Positions 32,738 through 35,106 of a stretch of 35,106 nt of DNA are shown piece after piece. This DNA is from Candidatus Acetocimmeria pyornia (GTDB taxonomy: Bacteria > Bacillota > Sulfobacillia > UBA3575), in the NCBI GenBank assembly GCA_004367365.1, contig SESX01000007.1, positions 1-35,106 on the forward strand, read 5' to 3'. The stretch's first letter is position 1; every line of letters begins with the position of its first letter. Under the pieces are notes generated by a model. The model made no database searches, was not told the origin of the DNA, and saw only the letters and a program-made list of their open reading frames with translations. The position numbers and the translations under genes are program-made.

Positions 32738-33178
32738 ATGGCCGTCGTCAAGGGTTACGAAATTCCCGAAGGGCTTTACTATACCAAAGACCACGCCTGG
32801 CTCAAAGTTGAGGGTGGTAACAAGGTTCGCGTTGGTTTAAACGATTTTGCCCAAAAGCTAGCGGGCAAGATCTCTTATGTTAAGGTGCCAAGGGTCGGTA
32901 AGGAGGTAACCCATGGTAAGGTCCTTTTCTCGCTGCAGGCGAAAAAATGGACCGGTAAAATCATGGTGCCCCTGGCCGGGATGATTGTGGAGGCTAACCG
33001 GGACTTACTTCGTCGTCCTGGGCTGCTAAACCAGGACTGTTACGGAAAGGGCTGGGTGGCTGTCATCAAGGCTGCCAACCTGGCGCAGGATTTAGCCCGG
33101 CACTTGACCGGTGAAGCCGCTCACCGTTGGATAAGGAAAGAAGTAGCCCGGGTGGAGGCTGAGAGGGGAAAGAAGTGA
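32738..33178 (+). CDS. GcvH-like lipoyl carrier protein
   Basis: A 146-residue protein with the hybrid-barrel fold of glycine cleavage H protein. The lipoyl lysine aligns with Lys70 in LFSLQAKKWTGK. The normal GcvH surrounding ESVKA is changed to QAKKW, so recognition by ligases may differ. The C-terminal half (RRPGLLNQDCYGKGWVAVIK) is conserved, followed by an extra basic helix. No gcvT or gcvP is in the window, so classical glycine cleavage is doubtful. GGAGGTG lies upstream of the ATG at 32738; the track ORF is 21 codons too long. Its stop overlaps the GTG of the flavoprotein gene by 4 bases, implying co-translation and a possible redox partnership. Confidence 0.88.
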   Translation: MAVVKGYEIPEGLYYTKDHAWLKVEGGNKVRVGLNDFAQKLAGKISYVKVPRVGKEVTHGKVLFSLQAKKWTGKIMVPLAGMIVEANRDLLRRPGLLNQDCYGKGWVAVIKAANLAQDLARHLTGEAAHRWIRKEVARVEAERGKK

Positions 33179-34647
33179 TTCAGCTACCCAAGAACCTAAA
33201 GGAACGGTTTGGGTCACGATGCACAGATTCACGGTTTGAATGTTCCTTTTACGGCCGAGATGTTGCCTACATTCCACCTTTCTTGGTGCGGCTCCTCACC
33301 CGGCCGGTACCAGACATGGTCTTCAGACCCCTTTGTGCCGAGGAAGTGAGTGAAATCATCGCCTTTGCAGGCCGCCGGAGGCTGGCGGTGACCCCCAGGG
33401 CCGGAGGTTCCACGGCCCTGGGAAGCTGTGTGCCGGTCAAGGCCGGCATCGTCATTGATTTGAATGGTCTGAAAGGTGTACTAGGTTTTGAGGCGGGCAA
33501 GGAAAAGGTCAAGGTGTTGCCTGGTACCACCTGGGCAGAACTGGACGGTTACCTGCGGCGCAGAGGTTATTGTGTGCGTTCCTATCCCAGCAGTTTCCAT
33601 GTTGCCACCATCGGTGGGTGGCTCTCCGGGGGAGGATGCGGGGTCGGCAGTCTTCGTTATGGTCCCCTGGTGAACCAGGTGAGTTCCCTGGAGGTGGTTC
33701 TTCCTTCAGGGGAAATAAGGAGGGTAACTAGGCATTCCCAGCCCTGCGTGTCGTGGTTTGCCGCCGCTGAAGGGACACTTGGGGTCATCACAGGGGTAGA
33801 ACTCAAGGTGAGGACGCTGCCTGAAGCGACGCGGCATTTCTTGCTGGCCAGCAAGGAACCTGGCGGCCTTTTTGAAGCGGCCAGGGATTGTGCCCGCGGG
33901 TTGGCCCACCCTGTCTACAATCTCCATTACAACAGCCGGTCCCTGAACTGGGCCTTGCAAACGGGTGGACTGGCACCTGAACCACTGGGCAGGTACCATA
34001 CCTTGGCCGTGAGCTTGGAGGGAACCCCGACAGACCTGGACCGGGCAGGGGAGTCTATCTGGTCGATGGTCAAAGGGTATGGATTGACAATGTTGGATGA
34101 CTCTTTGGCCCTCGAAGAATGGGAGAACAGGTTCCGGCTTTTGCGCATCAGGCGTCTTTACCCTTCCCTGCTTGCCTGTGAACTGCTGGTGCCGACAGCC
34201 TCCTGCCAGCAATACCTTGAGGAGGTGGAGAACCTGGGACGGCAGGCCGGGGTCAGGATGCTCACCTATGCTCACATCATTTCCCGGGACCAGGCCCTGG
34301 TGATGACCCTCTATTACTCAGATGAGGGAAACCCCTTCAGGTACCTATGCGATGCCAGCTTAACGGCCCGCATTTACCGCACCGGGTGCAGGCTTGGGGG
34401 AGGACCCTACACCATTGGTTTCTGGAATACACCTTACTTGCATTTACAGAAAATCCACCACCCGGACAGACTGCAGGAATTGCGGCAGCGCAAGTTGTTG
34501 CTTGATCCCCAAGGGATTCTGAATCCTGGGAAGGTTTATGGGCCAACACCCCTTTTATCCCCGGTACTGTTCGGAATCGGGCTCAAGGCGGCAGGGTTTT
34601 TGCGGGTATTTCTCCACGAGAGGGTGCGGTGTGATGGTTGGGAATAA
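33175..34647 (+). CDS. GlcD-like FAD-linked oxidase
   Basis: A 490-residue flavoprotein of the PCMH/vanillyl-alcohol oxidase superfamily. FAD-binding segments are PRAGGSTALGSCVPV, VLPGTTWAELDGYL and the diphosphate region IGGWLSGGGCGVGSLRYGP; the C-terminal LLDPQGILNPGKVYGP is typical of the glycolate/D-lactate dehydrogenase branch. Such proteins oxidise 2-hydroxy acids and pass electrons to a GlcF-like Fe-S subunit, which is the next gene (14-base overlap). It is itself coupled by a GTGA overlap to the GcvH-like gene. The substrate is unknown; the coupling to a lipoyl carrier suggests a lipoyl-linked reaction. Confidence 0.88.
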   Translation: MIQLPKNLKERFGSRCTDSRFECSFYGRDVAYIPPFLVRLLTRPVPDMVFRPLCAEEVSEIIAFAGRRRLAVTPRAGGSTALGSCVPVKAGIVIDLNGLKGVLGFEAGKEKVKVLPGTTWAELDGYLRRRGYCVRSYPSSFHVATIGGWLSGGGCGVGSLRYGPLVNQVSSLEVVLPSGEIRRVTRHSQPCVSWFAAAEGTLGVITGVELKVRTLPEATRHFLLASKEPGGLFEAARDCARGLAHPVYNLHYNSRSLNWALQTGGLAPEPLGRYHTLAVSLEGTPTDLDRAGESIWSMVKGYGLTMLDDSLALEEWENRFRLLRIRRLYPSLLACELLVPTASCQQYLEEVENLGRQAGVRMLTYAHIISRDQALVMTLYYSDEGNPFRYLCDASLTARIYRTGCRLGGGPYTIGFWNTPYLHLQKIHHPDRLQELRQRKLLLDPQGILNPGKVYGPTPLLSPVLFGIGLKAAGFLRVFLHERVRCDGWE

Positions 34648-35106
34648 GGCTCTCTTTCAAGGCCTGGAAGCTGAAGTAAGGGCCTGTGCCACCTGTGGTT
34701 CCTGCCGTTCGGCTTGTCCTGTGTACAGTGAAATCGGATGGGAATCGGCGGCTCCCCGGGGGAAGATAACCATGGCGAAAAGGATTCTTGTCGACAGGCA
34801 AAAAGGTGTTCTTTCCGAGCAGTACGTCAAGAGGGTGTTTCAGTGCACCCTGTGTGGTGGTTGTGCCGTTGTTTGCCCTGTTCAGATTGATACCCGGGAA
34901 TTGTTGCGTGGGCTGCGGAGGTATCTCGAAAAGCGCGGCCGGAACCCCCGGGTTTTTGATGAACTATCGGCCCGGATCCGTCAGAACAGGAATATCTCCG
35001 GCCAGGCAAATGAAGGGCGCTTGGACTGGGCTGAAGACCTGGAAGAGCCGGTGGGTATCGTGTCCACTGGGGCACCGGGTTTCCAAGACGACCCTTGGGA
35101 AACCAA
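34634..35106 (+). CDS. GlcF-like 2[4Fe-4S] oxidoreductase, N-terminal part (3' end outside window)
   Basis: This open frame is not in the ORF track because its stop lies beyond the window. It begins MVGNKALFQGLEAEVR and carries two ferredoxin motifs, CATCGSCRSACP and CTLCGGCAVVCP, as in the Fe-S subunits of glycolate oxidase and heterodisulfide-reductase-type complexes. The CCG domains expected further on are not visible. It overlaps the flavoprotein gene by 14 bases, so the two are probably subunits of one enzyme. Confidence 0.85.
   Translation, partial: MVGNKALFQGLEAEVRACATCGSCRSACPVYSEIGWESAAPRGKITMAKRILVDRQKGVLSEQYVKRVFQCTLCGGCAVVCPVQIDTRELLRGLRRYLEKRGRNPRVFDELSARIRQNRNISGQANEGRLDWAEDLEEPVGIVSTGAPGFQDDPWET

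Overview
The window looks like a chromosomal segment from an anaerobic Bacillota (Firmicutes), probably of the Peptococcaceae / Thermoanaerobacterales type. This is inferred from strong AGGAGG-like ribosome sites, several GTG starts, a sigma-54 activator, a TRAP transporter, a molybdopterin oxidoreductase, Fe-S proteins and an Aco-type 2-oxoacid/acetoin dehydrogenase. I did no database search, so the taxonomy is inference. I saw no rRNA, tRNA, CRISPR array or intact insertion sequence.

Layout. (1) 1-570: the C-terminal part of a sensor histidine kinase cut by the window edge. (2) 687-4410, minus strand: a Dph6-like PP-loop ATPase, a lactate-racemase-like (LarA/DUF2088) protein and a threonine-synthase-like PLP enzyme, with small possible ORFs between them. 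(3) 4891-6993: a stand-alone cytoplasmic molybdopterin oxidoreductase followed by a clear intrinsic terminator. (4) 7569-17068: a catabolic block with acetoacetyl-CoA synthetase, a BKACE-family beta-keto acid cleavage enzyme, a 3-hydroxyacyl-CoA/carnitine-type dehydrogenase, a threonine-dehydrogenase-like SDR, a PAS/AAA+ sigma-54 activator and a BCCT transporter. The BCCT gene is preceded by a good -24/-12 promoter and two exact copies of an 11-bp sequence. Together these fit uptake and breakdown of a betaine-like 3-hydroxy acid such as carnitine: oxidise the 3-hydroxyl, cleave with acetyl-CoA to give acetoacetate, then activate the acetoacetate. (5) 17450-23905: a QueG-like Fe-S protein, an AbrB-family membrane protein and a complete TRAP transporter (P, Q, M), separated by long gaps that hold decayed-looking reading frames.

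(6) 24552-35106: an Aco/lipoate island. It holds a lipoate-protein ligase, E1 alpha, E1 beta, AcoX, E2, LipB, LipA, a GcvH-like protein, a GlcD-like flavoprotein and the start of a GlcF-like 2[4Fe-4S] protein. The E2 carries an extra C-terminal AhpD/carboxymuconolactone-decarboxylase domain with the full AhpD catalytic pattern (E-x11-C-x2-C-x3-H). No dihydrolipoamide dehydrogenase (E3) is present in the window. The island therefore carries three routes to put lipoate on proteins, two lipoyl carriers, and a thiol peroxidase-like domain fused directly to one of them. This is the most unusual system in the window.

The BKACE-SDR block and the TRAP block read visibly more A+T-rich than the Aco island and the molybdoenzyme, so the window may be a mosaic of different histories.
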